This document shows, one piece after another, positions 35,309-43,347 of a stretch of DNA of 64,000 nt. The notes beneath the pieces are model-generated. The model saw nothing but the letters and a program-made list of their open reading frames with translations. It had not been told where the DNA came from and made no database searches. Location of the stretch: assembly GCF_030812415.1 (NCBI RefSeq), contig NZ_JAUSST010000006.1:496001-560000 (forward strand). The letters run 5' to 3'. Made by a program: the position numbers and the translations under genes. The stretch is from Paenibacillus harenae. Its GTDB lineage: Bacteria > Bacillota > Bacilli > Paenibacillales > Paenibacillaceae. Numbering within the stretch: position 1 is the first letter of the stretch; each line of letters starts with the position of its first letter.

Positions 35309-36970
35309 TTAATCCGATTGGCCATATGCGATATGATCCGCCGTACGGATTGCCATTGCTATGGTTGTCAATGTCGGATTTGCGGCGCCGGTTGAAGGGA
35401 GCACGCTGTTGTCGGCGACGTAAAGACCTTCTACCCCGTGAATTTGCCCATATCGATTCGTTGCCGAAGTAAGCGGATCATCGCCCATCCGGCATGTTCC
35501 GAAATCATGATTGTCCGCTCCTGGAGGCATTAGGCAAATAGCCGGCACGCCGTCCACCAATTCCAGGCGCAATTGCATCGCCGAGGAAGCCTGCTGGATA
35601 TACGTATACATCTCTTGAATAACGGCCTCGTCTTTCTCGCTGTAGGAGAAGTCGACCTGCAATTCCGGCATTCCGTATGCATCGACCCTGCTTGGATCGA
35701 TATACACCCTGTTCTCATAACGGGATTCCACTCTGCCCGAAGCGCCGTAAAAGCTGATTTTCCATTCATCTTTAATCGGCTTTTTATCATAACTGTAGTT
35801 GAAAAACTTTTCCGGTCCTTGGAGCTGCAGCCGATATGGACGATTCGGAAGCGCTGGAACGACAATCCCGAGCGCGCCGAGCGGCTCCGGAAAGCCTTCG
35901 GTGTTTACGCTTGCCGTGGCGACCAAGTAGGAATGGTTCGTGAGAAAATGGCCGATCGCATTGCCCGGGATGCCGGAATTAAGCAATATACGCGGGGTTT
36001 GCAGAGCGCTTGCCGACACGATGACCGTCTTCGCCCGGATGATGTGAGACTTTCTATCGGGCGTGATTACCCGAACCCCGGTTGCCCTGCCGCCTTCCGT
36101 AACCACTTGTGCGGCATAGGTATTGACGGCAAGGTCGAAGGGGCGCCGGCTTAACGCTCTCGCAAGCAGAAGAATCGAACTGAAAAAGACGTTGGAATTC
36201 AGCCTCCCGTAACGGGTTTGATCCAGATCGGTCGCTACGGGAATATGGTCCGCGTTGTAAAAACCGTTTTGCCGTAGCCGTTCGAGGAGAATGCGGGTAA
36301 TGGACGAATCCTTCGTATACGATGTCGTCACGTTCATTACCTCTTCGGCGATATTATAATAGAGCTCCATCTCTTCATTGGAAACAGGCCAGCCTATCCT
36401 CATATATTCCGGAACGCGGGGAGAGACGGCCCCCCATAATAGCGTTCGCCCGCCTAAAGCATAAATCAGCTTCATGCCGGGATATTCCGGGAGCCTGTTC
36501 CCGATCAAATCGGTTATTTCCGGAGGCGCGTACAATCTGAAGCTGTCCCCGTCGATAGTCGCTATATTTGCGACGTGTGTCGGCAGGAACATAGGTCCTT
36601 TCTCTACGATTCCGATCCGTTTGCCATTATCTCCCCATTGCTCGCATAACCGCCAAAGCGCTGCGCCACCCCCCGCGCCCGAGCCGACAATCAGCACATC
36701 GTATTCGGTTTCGGCCATCTTCTCGGCATCTGTTAGAGGAATCCAGGTATGAAGAAACTCGGACTCCGGCACAGGCGGGCAAAAAGGGGCGACGACTCTT
36801 TGGTTCTTTGCCGGCGTGAATTGCGTATCCATGTTCACGCTCTGGCCTGCGATAACCATAAAAGGATTCAAGATATGCGGATTGGCCGACATCAATAGTT
36901 CCGGCTCGATCTGAAATCGACGGGAGATTTTCAGTAGCGTATCTCCCGAACGCGCAACATAAAGTTTCAA
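35309..36970 (-). CDS. LysM-GMC oxidoreductase fusion (copy 3)
   Basis: A 553-residue paralogue, equal in length to copy 1. LysM lies at residues 3-48 (SGDTLLKISRRFQIEPELLMSAN), a linker at about 50-75, the GMC FAD motif GSGAGG at 96-101, and the C-terminal NHDFGTCRMGDDP and GAANPTLTT motifs. The TTG at 36970 is chosen because AAGGAAGG precedes it and the LysM domain begins at once, as in its paralogues; the ATG at 37021 would add 17 unrelated residues. No signal peptide. It is divergent from the ThuA-epimerase fusion and upstream of germination operon 2. Confidence 0.86.
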   Translation of the reverse strand: MKLYVARSGDTLLKISRRFQIEPELLMSANPHILNPFMVIAGQSVNMDTQFTPAKNQRVVAPFCPPVPESEFLHTWIPLTDAEKMAETEYDVLIVGSGAGGGAALWRLCEQWGDNGKRIGIVEKGPMFLPTHVANIATIDGDSFRLYAPPEITDLIGNRLPEYPGMKLIYALGGRTLLWGAVSPRVPEYMRIGWPVSNEEMELYYNIAEEVMNVTTSYTKDSSITRILLERLRQNGFYNADHIPVATDLDQTRYGRLNSNVFFSSILLLARALSRRPFDLAVNTYAAQVVTEGGRATGVRVITPDRKSHIIRAKTVIVSASALQTPRILLNSGIPGNAIGHFLTNHSYLVATASVNTEGFPEPLGALGIVVPALPNRPYRLQLQGPEKFFNYSYDKKPIKDEWKISFYGASGRVESRYENRVYIDPSRVDAYGMPELQVDFSYSEKDEAVIQEMYTYIQQASSAMQLRLELVDGVPAICLMPPGADNHDFGTCRMGDDPLTSATNRYGQIHGVEGLYVADNSVLPSTGAANPTLTTIAMAIRTADHIAYGQSD

Positions 36971-37079
36971 ATGGTATCCCTTCCTTTCTATATAGAAAAT
37001 ATATGCGATGGCTTTGTGCAAATAACGCGATTGTTTGCTGCGGGCGAGACATATACATCGAGAAAGGAGGGGATCGGAA

Positions 37080-38918
37080 TTGGCAAGAAGGATCAGAGTG
37101 ACGATATGGAACGAGTTTATTCATGAAAGAACGGAAGCGAAGGTCGCGGCCATTTATCCGCATGGAATCCACGCGGCGATTGCTGTTGGAATCGGAACGA
37201 ACGATTTTGAGATCCGTATAGCGACATTCGATCAGCCGGACCATGGTTTGTCGCAGGAAATACTGCAAAATACCGACGTATTGATTTGGTGGGGGCATCT
37301 CGCTCACGAGCAAGTATCCGACGAGATCGTCGAGCGCATCTATAATAGAGTGCTTTCCGGCATGGGACTTATCGTTCTTCATTCCGGACACCGCTCGAAA
37401 ATATTCAAGAAGCTGATGGGAACGACATGCGATTTGAAATGGAGGTCGGATGCCGAACGGGAGCGGTTGTGGGTGGTCGATCCCTCGCATCCGATCACGG
37501 AAGGGTTAGGCGAATTCTTCGAGCTGCCGATCGAGGAAATGTACGGCGAGTTTTTTGATATCCCTGCACCCGAAGAGCTCATATTTATAAGCTGGTTCCA
37601 GGGCGGGGAAGTATTCCGCAGCGGATGTACGTATTCACGCGGGCTCGGTAAAATCTTTTATTTCCGTCCGGGGGACCAAGTATATCCTACTTACTACAAC
37701 AAACATGTATTACGGGTCATTGCCAATGGCGTACGGTGGGCAGCAAGTCCCCATGGACCGGAGCCGGTGTACGGAAATACGGCGCCGCTGGAGCCGATCA
37801 TCCACGCTGGAGCGGCCGCGGGCTGGCAAAATAAAGCGCTGCGCAGCGGCGGCATAACCAAGCAATATGTTGGCCAAACGGCCGAAGGGCAAGATGTTTA
37901 TCAATACGTCTTGTCCAACAAGAACGGCATGCAGGCGGCCATTATGACTTACGGTGGCATTATGACAAGCCTTACGGTGCCGGACCGAAACGGCAAGCTG
38001 GAGGATGTCGTTCTCGGTTATCCGTCAATGGAGGACTATTGGAGAACCGGCAATAAAAACTATTTCGGAGCGTTAATCGGGCGCTACGCGAATCGGATCG
38101 CAGGCGGGCAGTTCACGCTGGATGGCGTTACCTTCCGGTTGTCCGTCAACGACGGCCCGAATACGCTGCACGGCGGCAGGAGGGGGTTCGATAAACGCGT
38201 CTGGCATGCCGAGGAAGTATGGAGCAACGGCGCTGTCGGACTTTCCCTGCGCTATCTAAGCAAAGACGGGGAGGAGGGTTTTCCCGGTAACGTCGATGCA
38301 ACCGTCGTCTATACGCTTACGGACGGCAATGATCTGAGAATCGATTATGCCGCAACGACCGATAAAAAAACGGTGGTGAACCTTACTCAGCATAATTACT
38401 ATAATTTATCGGGCGCAGGCAAAGGGAATATTCTCGGCCATATCGTCAGAATCCACTCGGACCGATTCACTCCGGTAACGCAAGGGCTCATCCCTACGGG
38501 GCAGGTGCAAAGCGTCGGCGGAACGCCGCTCGACTTTCGGGAGCCGACGCCGGTCGGAGCCCGAATTCGTTCGGACGATCCGCAAATGCGGCTGGCTGGG
38601 GGCTACGATTTCAATTACGTCATTAATCACGGCGCGCATTCCGGAGGTTTTGCCGCCAGCGTCCATGATCCGGTTTCCGGTCGATTGATGGAGGTGTATA
38701 CCACGCAGCCCGCCATTCAATTTTACACGGGTAACCGGCTGGGAGGGAGCGATACAGAGAAAGAGGGCATCGCCTATGAGCCATACGCCGGTTTGACTTT
38801 GGAAACGCAGCATTACCCCGACTCGCCGAATCAGCCTCAGTTTCCTTCCACCGTGCTGGTCCCGGGTCAATTATACAGGCATGCGACCGTTTACAAATTT
38901 AGAGGAGTGCATTCCTGA
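37080..38918 (+). CDS. ThuA-aldose 1-epimerase fusion protein
   Basis: A 612-residue bifunctional protein. Residues 1 to about 225 form a ThuA domain ([34 protein letters not shown]). Residues from about 240 to the end form a galactose-mutarotase domain, with [18 protein letters not shown], the catalytic His in [12 protein letters not shown] and catalytic Glu in [13 protein letters not shown]. The epimerase equilibrates sugar anomers; the ThuA part probably acts on a keto-sugar. The start is TTG at 37080 with AAAGGAGGGG ahead; the frame to 37035 is non-coding. Divergent from LysM-GMC copy 3. Confidence 0.87.
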   Translation: MARRIRVTIWNEFIHERTEAKVAAIYPHGIHAAIAVGIGTNDFEIRIATFDQPDHGLSQEILQNTDVLIWWGHLAHEQVSDEIVERIYNRVLSGMGLIVLHSGHRSKIFKKLMGTTCDLKWRSDAERERLWVVDPSHPITEGLGEFFELPIEEMYGEFFDIPAPEELIFISWFQGGEVFRSGCTYSRGLGKIFYFRPGDQVYPTYYNKHVLRVIANGVRWAASPHGPEPVYGNTAPLEPIIHAGAAAGWQNKALRSGGITKQYVGQTAEGQDVYQYVLSNKNGMQAAIMTYGGIMTSLTVPDRNGKLEDVVLGYPSMEDYWRTGNKNYFGALIGRYANRIAGGQFTLDGVTFRLSVNDGPNTLHGGRRGFDKRVWHAEEVWSNGAVGLSLRYLSKDGEEGFPGNVDATVVYTLTDGNDLRIDYAATTDKKTVVNLTQHNYYNLSGAGKGNILGHIVRIHSDRFTPVTQGLIPTGQVQSVGGTPLDFREPTPVGARIRSDDPQMRLAGGYDFNYVINHGAHSGGFAASVHDPVSGRLMEVYTTQPAIQFYTGNRLGGSDTEKEGIAYEPYAGLTLETQHYPDSPNQPQFPSTVLVPGQLYRHATVYKFRGVHS

Positions 38919-38954
38919 AAGGAAAGCATGAGCAGCAAATAGCTTCAACTTGAG

Positions 38955-39614
38955 TTATCGATCAGATCGTTTGTTGTGTAATACGGCCTTTAGCGAACGC
39001 AGGTCCTTGTGACGGTGTTCGCTATTTGTCTTCTTATAAATGGCGATTATGGCAGAGGTCACGGCAATGGATATCGCGGAGAGTACAATGCTCGTGAGGG
39101 AGTAGGCAGATAGGCTGATAAGCAGTACGAAGCAATCAAAGAGGAAGTTGGTCTTGCCCGGATTGATCCGGTATCTCCTGCCGAGGTAGAGCGCGAGGAT
39201 ATTGGACCCGCCTAGTGAAGCTCCGTATTGGAATAAAAGGCATACGCCGGTTCCGATCAGGATGCCTCCTGCGGTTGCGCCGATCAAGGGAGGTACGGGA
39301 GGGTATGGAATGAGAGGGTATGCCGAGGTCAAAAGGGAGAGTAGCGCAATGGCGATTATCGTGCGCAGAGTGAATGCGCGACCCATCACCGCATAGGAGA
39401 ACACCAGGAACGGAGCATTGATCATGAGCAGCAAATAGTGAAATTTCAAATGAAAAATATGAGCCAGGCTCAAGGAGAGCCCGGCCGTCCCGCCTGTTAC
39501 GACCTGAGCATGCTTAAGCATAATCAAGCCCGCGGCCGTTAGAAAACAACCGATTGCAATAGGAAGCCATTTTGTTCGCCGCGCCTTCATTTTGGTAACC
39601 GTTGTTGGTCTCAT
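38955..39614 (-). CDS. YitT-family membrane protein
   Basis: A 219-residue integral membrane protein with six predicted helices and the family motifs VTGGTAGLSL and GASLGGSNILALYL. Unlike longer YitT proteins it lacks the C-terminal DUF2179 domain. The role of the family is unknown, possibly transport. It is divergent from the Lrp-type regulator at 39766, a common pairing of a regulator with a small transporter. Confidence 0.8.
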   Translation of the reverse strand: MRPTTVTKMKARRTKWLPIAIGCFLTAAGLIMLKHAQVVTGGTAGLSLSLAHIFHLKFHYLLLMINAPFLVFSYAVMGRAFTLRTIIAIALLSLLTSAYPLIPYPPVPPLIGATAGGILIGTGVCLLFQYGASLGGSNILALYLGRRYRINPGKTNFLFDCFVLLISLSAYSLTSIVLSAISIAVTSAIIAIYKKTNSEHRHKDLRSLKAVLHNKRSDR

Positions 39615-39765
39615 CCAGGATGCACCGCCCGCTGCTGATTGTTATTATAAGGATACTGCGCGGCCATATTCCGTTATATAAGAAACTGAATCGAAATCGT
39701 GTGAGTTTATGTAACAATGAACAAATTGCCCTCATAAAATATGCAAAACGAAGGGGGGCGCAGCG

Positions 39766-40206
39766 ATGGATCGACTAGATCGGATGATGCTTCGATTGCT
39801 GCAGGAGGATGGACGGATGACGGTAAGCGAGCTTTCCAAACGGTTGGCGCTTAGCCGCCCGAGCATCTCGGAACGTCTATTGCGTTTACAGGAGAAGGGC
39901 ATCATAGCCGGCTTCCGTGCTCAGGTATCGCCCGTCGCCGTCGGAAGATCGATTCAGCTTATCATTCAGATGAGCGAGCTGAAGGTATCGCCGATCGAAT
40001 TCGAGAAACGGATTGTGAACGATGAGGCGATATTGGAGTGCCATCGCGTAACGGGTACAGTTAGCTATGTGATGAAGGCGGCCGTTACGGGGATGGATGC
40101 GCTGACTTTGCTCGTGGAGCGGCTTATGCCATACGGCAACGTCAATACGTCGGTCATCCTGTCGTCTCCTGTATGGAATCGGCTTGTTCTCCCCCATGAT
40201 GCTTGA
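39766..40206 (+). CDS. Lrp/AsnC family transcriptional regulator
   Basis: A 146-residue regulator. It has an N-terminal helix-turn-helix (about 1-55, DRLDRMMLRLLQEDGRMTVSELSKRLALSRPSISERL) and a C-terminal RAM ligand-binding domain (about 65-140) with ILECHRVTGTVSYVMKA. GGGGGG precedes the ATG. Lrp-type proteins sense amino acids. The neighbouring divergent YitT gene is its likely target. Confidence 0.9.
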   Translation: MDRLDRMMLRLLQEDGRMTVSELSKRLALSRPSISERLLRLQEKGIIAGFRAQVSPVAVGRSIQLIIQMSELKVSPIEFEKRIVNDEAILECHRVTGTVSYVMKAAVTGMDALTLLVERLMPYGNVNTSVILSSPVWNRLVLPHDA

Positions 40207-40292
40207 ACGCTGCCTACCTGGGGAGAATAGGATTAATATTTAATGAAATGGTTAGGATGTTGTTGAACGATATATGCATGGGGGTATTTGAT

Positions 40293-40526
40293 ATGAAATT
40301 TGAACTTGGCCGTTGCTTGCTGCAAGAGAGATTAGTCGAATACGGCATAACCGTAGAAGAACTCATGAAAGCCCTGCAATATAAACGGGAGCGGATATTC
40401 GATTATATAGAAAATAAGAGGATGATGCCTTTAGCGGTGGCTATTTCGGTTGCCGATACAGTGGGATGCACGGTGAATGAACTGTACGAATTAACCGCGA
40501 TAGACATGACCGGAATAAAAACATAA
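40293..40526 (+). CDS. Small XRE-like HTH protein
   Basis: A 77-residue protein beginning MKFELGRCLLQERLVEYGIT. Its helix pattern (VEELMKALQYKRERIFDYIENKRMMPLAVAISVADTVGCTVNELYEL) fits a Cro/C1-type helix-turn-helix of the single-domain kind. The ATG at 40293 follows GGGGG at eight bases; the longer TTG frame from 40203 is unlikely. A decayed copy of the same gene lies at 5768-5833. The target is unknown. Confidence 0.7.
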   Translation: MKFELGRCLLQERLVEYGITVEELMKALQYKRERIFDYIENKRMMPLAVAISVADTVGCTVNELYELTAIDMTGIKT

Positions 40527-40607
40527 CGCCATCAAAAGACAAAAGGTCGTAACAAGCCCGCCTTATCGGTGACTGTGACGACCTTCTTATTTTCAAAATC
40601 GGATAGG

Positions 40608-41138
40608 TTAGATTTTCGCCAAATACTCGTCCAGTTGGTCGAACGTGCCTCCGAAGCCCTGCTGCATCGATTCGAACATCCCTCTGTAGAATGCGTGCTC
40701 CTCAGGGGTTGCGTGTTGAGGACCGCCCTGAAGCGTGAGGGTCGTTTGGCCGTCATGTTCGATGAACGTTACGATATTCAAGATTTCAAGCGGGAATTCC
40801 GAGCTAAACGGAGGACGTATCGTGTTGCCCTCTGCATCGGCGAAGGCGTTGATGAATACGAGTTTCTCAGGTGCAACGATTTCCTGATAGATGAACTTGC
40901 CCCACATTTGATCGCCTTCAGGAGAGGTCATGCTATAGTGGAATATGCCGCCCGGACGCAGATCAAGCTTCTTAACTTCAAGATCCATGCCTGTCGGTCC
41001 CCACCAGTGCTTCAAGTGCTCGGATTCCGTCCATACTTTAAATACTAGCTCCCTCGGTGCGTTGAACGTACGGGTAATAATGAGCTTGCCTTCCTCCGTG
41101 TTCGCTTGATTGGCGTTCGTCGCTTGGCTTTCCGTCAT
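40608..41138 (-). CDS. AHSA1/SRPBCC family protein
   Basis: A 176-residue START-like protein of the Activator-of-Hsp90-homologue group, with the opening ITRTFNAPRELVFKVWTESEHLKHWWGP and the C-terminal helix motif GGTFDQLDEYL. These proteins bind hydrophobic small molecules in a deep cavity; the bacterial function is generally unknown. GGAGGAATG lies upstream of the ATG. An ArsR partner, often found next to such genes, is absent here. Confidence 0.85.
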   Translation of the reverse strand: MTESQATNANQANTEEGKLIITRTFNAPRELVFKVWTESEHLKHWWGPTGMDLEVKKLDLRPGGIFHYSMTSPEGDQMWGKFIYQEIVAPEKLVFINAFADAEGNTIRPPFSSEFPLEILNIVTFIEHDGQTTLTLQGGPQHATPEEHAFYRGMFESMQQGFGGTFDQLDEYLAKI

Positions 41139-41229
41139 GTTCAGTCATTCCTCCAAATGTATATTTAATTAATCCTATATCCCATCACCAGCGCACATTG
41201 TCTTAGCTTAAAATTAATATACCCCATAC

Positions 41230-41253
41230 GGAATATTCCTGTCAAGGAATATT
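41230..41253. promoter_or_regulatory. Repeated GGAATATT palindrome upstream of the AHSA1 gene
   Basis: A GGAATATTCC palindrome (41230-41239) is followed by a second GGAATATT (41246-41253), 16 bases start to start, in the divergent gap between the AHSA1 and DinB genes. It could be an operator; nothing further supports it. Confidence 0.3.
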
Positions 41254-41413
41254 AAATCTCGATATGCGGCAGTCGGAAATCAGGGAAGACCTGTGACTTC
41301 CGATTCGAGTAAAATAAATTTATTGCCGTCTATAATGACTGACCGCTTCTGTCAAGGATCGAGCGTTATAATTCACTGGAAGGCGAATTCAAAACGATCC
41401 GGGAGGAATGGGT

Positions 41414-41911
41414 ATGTTTACTACAATAGAGGATTTCGTAGCGGATTGGGAGAAAGAGGCGGAATTGACCGATCGGGTGCTAAGCGCATTAACCGATATG
41501 TCCTTGCGGCAGGCAGTTGTCTCTGGTCGCCGAACGTTGGGAGACTTGGCTTGGCATTTGGTCACTTCAGTCCATTATGTGTCCTCGCTTGGCCTGGAGT
41601 TCGAAGGGGTAGAATTAGGCGCCTCCACGCCGGAATCGGCGGAGCAGATCGCAAGCGAATACCGCCGGATTAACGCGGCACTGCTTCGGGCGATGAAGGC
41701 GCAATGGAGCGATGACCGTCTTGGCGATACGATCGCGATCATGGGCGAGGAATATCGAAATGGGGATTCCTTGCGGTATTCCGTTATGCATCAAGCCCAT
41801 CACCGGGGGCAGATGACGGTACTCATGAGGCAGGCTGGATTGCTTCCGCCGGATATCTACGGACCGACCTACGAAGGTTGGGTCGAGAGGGGCATGACGC
41901 CTTTGGCTTGA
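41414..41911 (+). CDS. DinB-family protein
   Basis: A 165-residue four-helix-bundle protein of the DinB/YfiT superfamily. The metal-binding histidines are in LAWHLVTSVHYV and in the terminal MHQAHHRGQMTVLMRQAGL. Members include bacillithiol- and mycothiol-dependent enzymes. The ATG at 41414 is better spaced from GGGAGG than the ATG at 41408. It lies just upstream of a WYL regulator in the same direction, probably a small operon. Confidence 0.85.
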   Translation: MFTTIEDFVADWEKEAELTDRVLSALTDMSLRQAVVSGRRTLGDLAWHLVTSVHYVSSLGLEFEGVELGASTPESAEQIASEYRRINAALLRAMKAQWSDDRLGDTIAIMGEEYRNGDSLRYSVMHQAHHRGQMTVLMRQAGLLPPDIYGPTYEGWVERGMTPLA

Positions 41912-41966
41912 TGGAAGTGATAAGCGATTCCAGGCCGCGCCGAATATAAGGAAGAAGGTTTGGATC

Positions 41967-42968
41967 ATGACGAAAGCGGACAATATGTTATCGATTCTCT
42001 GGATGCTTCGTTCGGGCAAGCGGATGACCGCCAAGCAGCTGGCAGAGGAGCTGGAGCTTCACGTACGTACCGTCTATCGCTGCATGGACTCGCTATGCGC
42101 GAGCGGTGTGCCGATCGTCGCCGATTCGGGACCGAATGGGGGATACCGCATTCTGAGCCGGTTCGTCGATTCTCCGCTCGTCTTCGACGCGGACGAACAG
42201 AAGGGGCTGCTGCACGCTTCCGTGTTCGCGAGGGAAGCCGGATATCCGCATTCGGAGGCGCTGACCCGCGCGATGGATAAGCTGAAACGCTACGCGAACG
42301 AGAAGCAGCTGGACGAGCTCGAGCGGCATGGCGAAGGCTTGTCAGTCATCTATCCGCCTATCGATGGCAAGTATCGCTCCTTTCTTCAGCTACTGGAAGA
42401 AGCGACCGGACAGGGGCGAACGTTGGAGATGGAATACGACCGGGGCAAAGGGGAGGCGTCTCCTTCGCGCCTGTTCGACCCTTACGGTATTGTTTATTGG
42501 AAAGGGAGCTGGTATGCGGTCGGCCATTGCGGTTATCGGGGGGAGCTGCGAAGCTTCCGCGTGGATCGTATTGTCCGGTTGCGTGAGACGGAGAACAGAT
42601 TCAGGCGCCCGCAGGGCTTTTCCGCTAAACAATTTCTCCTCGGGAACTTGCTTCCGGGTTCCGATGGGACGGCAGAGTATGAGATCGTGCGGATCGGCGG
42701 ACAGGAACAGGTGCTGAACGAATTGTGCCGGCATTGGCTGTTCGGGCATGCGCTGACTGAGCGAGAGCCGGAGCTGGCCGTATTTCGGTTGGAGCGTTCG
42801 ACATTATTGACTTATGTGCCTTATTTTCTAATGCCGTACAGTACGGCACTTACGATAGAATCCGAGCTGCTCGTTCGCAGAATGGCGGAAGCGGGGGCGG
42901 GAATAACGGCGCATTATGAAGCGATGTTAGCTGATCTTGAACGTAGAAAGGGAGATGAACATGAGTAA
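41967..42968 (+). CDS. WYL-domain transcriptional regulator (YafY type)
   Basis: A 333-residue regulator. It has an N-terminal HTH_11 domain (about 8-60, SILWMLRSGKRMTAKQLAEELELHVRTVYRCMDSL) and a WYL domain at about 140-215 (YGIVYWKGSWYAVGHCGYRGELRSFRVDRI), followed by the WCX extension. WYL domains bind nucleic-acid-related or other small ligands. It overlaps the downstream monooxygenase gene by eight bases and probably controls its own operon. Confidence 0.88.
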   Translation: MTKADNMLSILWMLRSGKRMTAKQLAEELELHVRTVYRCMDSLCASGVPIVADSGPNGGYRILSRFVDSPLVFDADEQKGLLHASVFAREAGYPHSEALTRAMDKLKRYANEKQLDELERHGEGLSVIYPPIDGKYRSFLQLLEEATGQGRTLEMEYDRGKGEASPSRLFDPYGIVYWKGSWYAVGHCGYRGELRSFRVDRIVRLRETENRFRRPQGFSAKQFLLGNLLPGSDGTAEYEIVRIGGQEQVLNELCRHWLFGHALTEREPELAVFRLERSTLLTYVPYFLMPYSTALTIESELLVRRMAEAGAGITAHYEAMLADLERRKGDEHE

Positions 42969-43263
42969 ATTCACGATGTTCGGTCAATTGAAGGCGCAGC
43001 CGGGCAAGCGAGACGAGCTGTCGAAGGCGATGCTGGAGTCCTCCGAAACGCTGCAGGGCATGGAGGGTTGTGTTTTCTATATTTTGAACGAGGCGGTAGA
43101 CGATCCTGACGTACTGTGGATCATGGAACTATGGGAAAGCGCCGAAGCGCATGCCGCATCGTTGAAGAACGAGAAGGTAATGGCTCTCATTCAGCGCTGC
43201 CGGCCTTTGATTGCTGGAGCAAGCGCTGTTCCCGTGCGTCCAATCGGCGGCAAAGGTTTATAG
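42961..43263 (+). CDS. Antibiotic biosynthesis monooxygenase (ABM) family protein
   Basis: A 100-residue dimeric alpha/beta-barrel protein, with the start FTMFGQLKAQPGKRDELSKAMLES, a central VFYILNEAVDDPDVLWIMELW, and a C-terminal strand. The family includes heme- and quinone-modifying enzymes such as YgiN and IsdG. GGGAG precedes the ATG, which lies inside the end of the WYL gene, so the two are coupled. The substrate is unknown. Confidence 0.82.
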   Translation: MSKFTMFGQLKAQPGKRDELSKAMLESSETLQGMEGCVFYILNEAVDDPDVLWIMELWESAEAHAASLKNEKVMALIQRCRPLIAGASAVPVRPIGGKGL

Positions 43264-43285
43264 TATTTTCCTCCAAAAAGCGAAA

Positions 43286-43335
43286 CCTCCCAATAATTGG
43301 GTGCGTATTAACCGTGGCACCTAAAACTTGGGAGG
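43286..43335 (+). promoter_or_regulatory. Leader hairpin that can sequester the SD of the serine hydrolase gene
   Basis: CCTCCCAA (43286-43293) is exactly complementary to TTGGGAGG (43328-43335), which contains the Shine-Dalgarno of the gene at 43348. An inner GGTGC/GCACC helix stabilises it. The left arm can alternatively pair with nearby TTGGG (CCCAA-TAA-TTGGG), so two exclusive folds exist. Confidence 0.4.
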
Positions 43336-43347
43336 GATAGTGAAGTA

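Noticed and set aside
37029-37057. Sigma-E-like promoter (GATTGTT-N14-CATATACA) before the ThuA-epimerase fusion
   Set aside because: Only about five of seven and six of eight positions match, and the predicted start would fall almost on the ribosome site. Suggestive but too weak to list as a feature.
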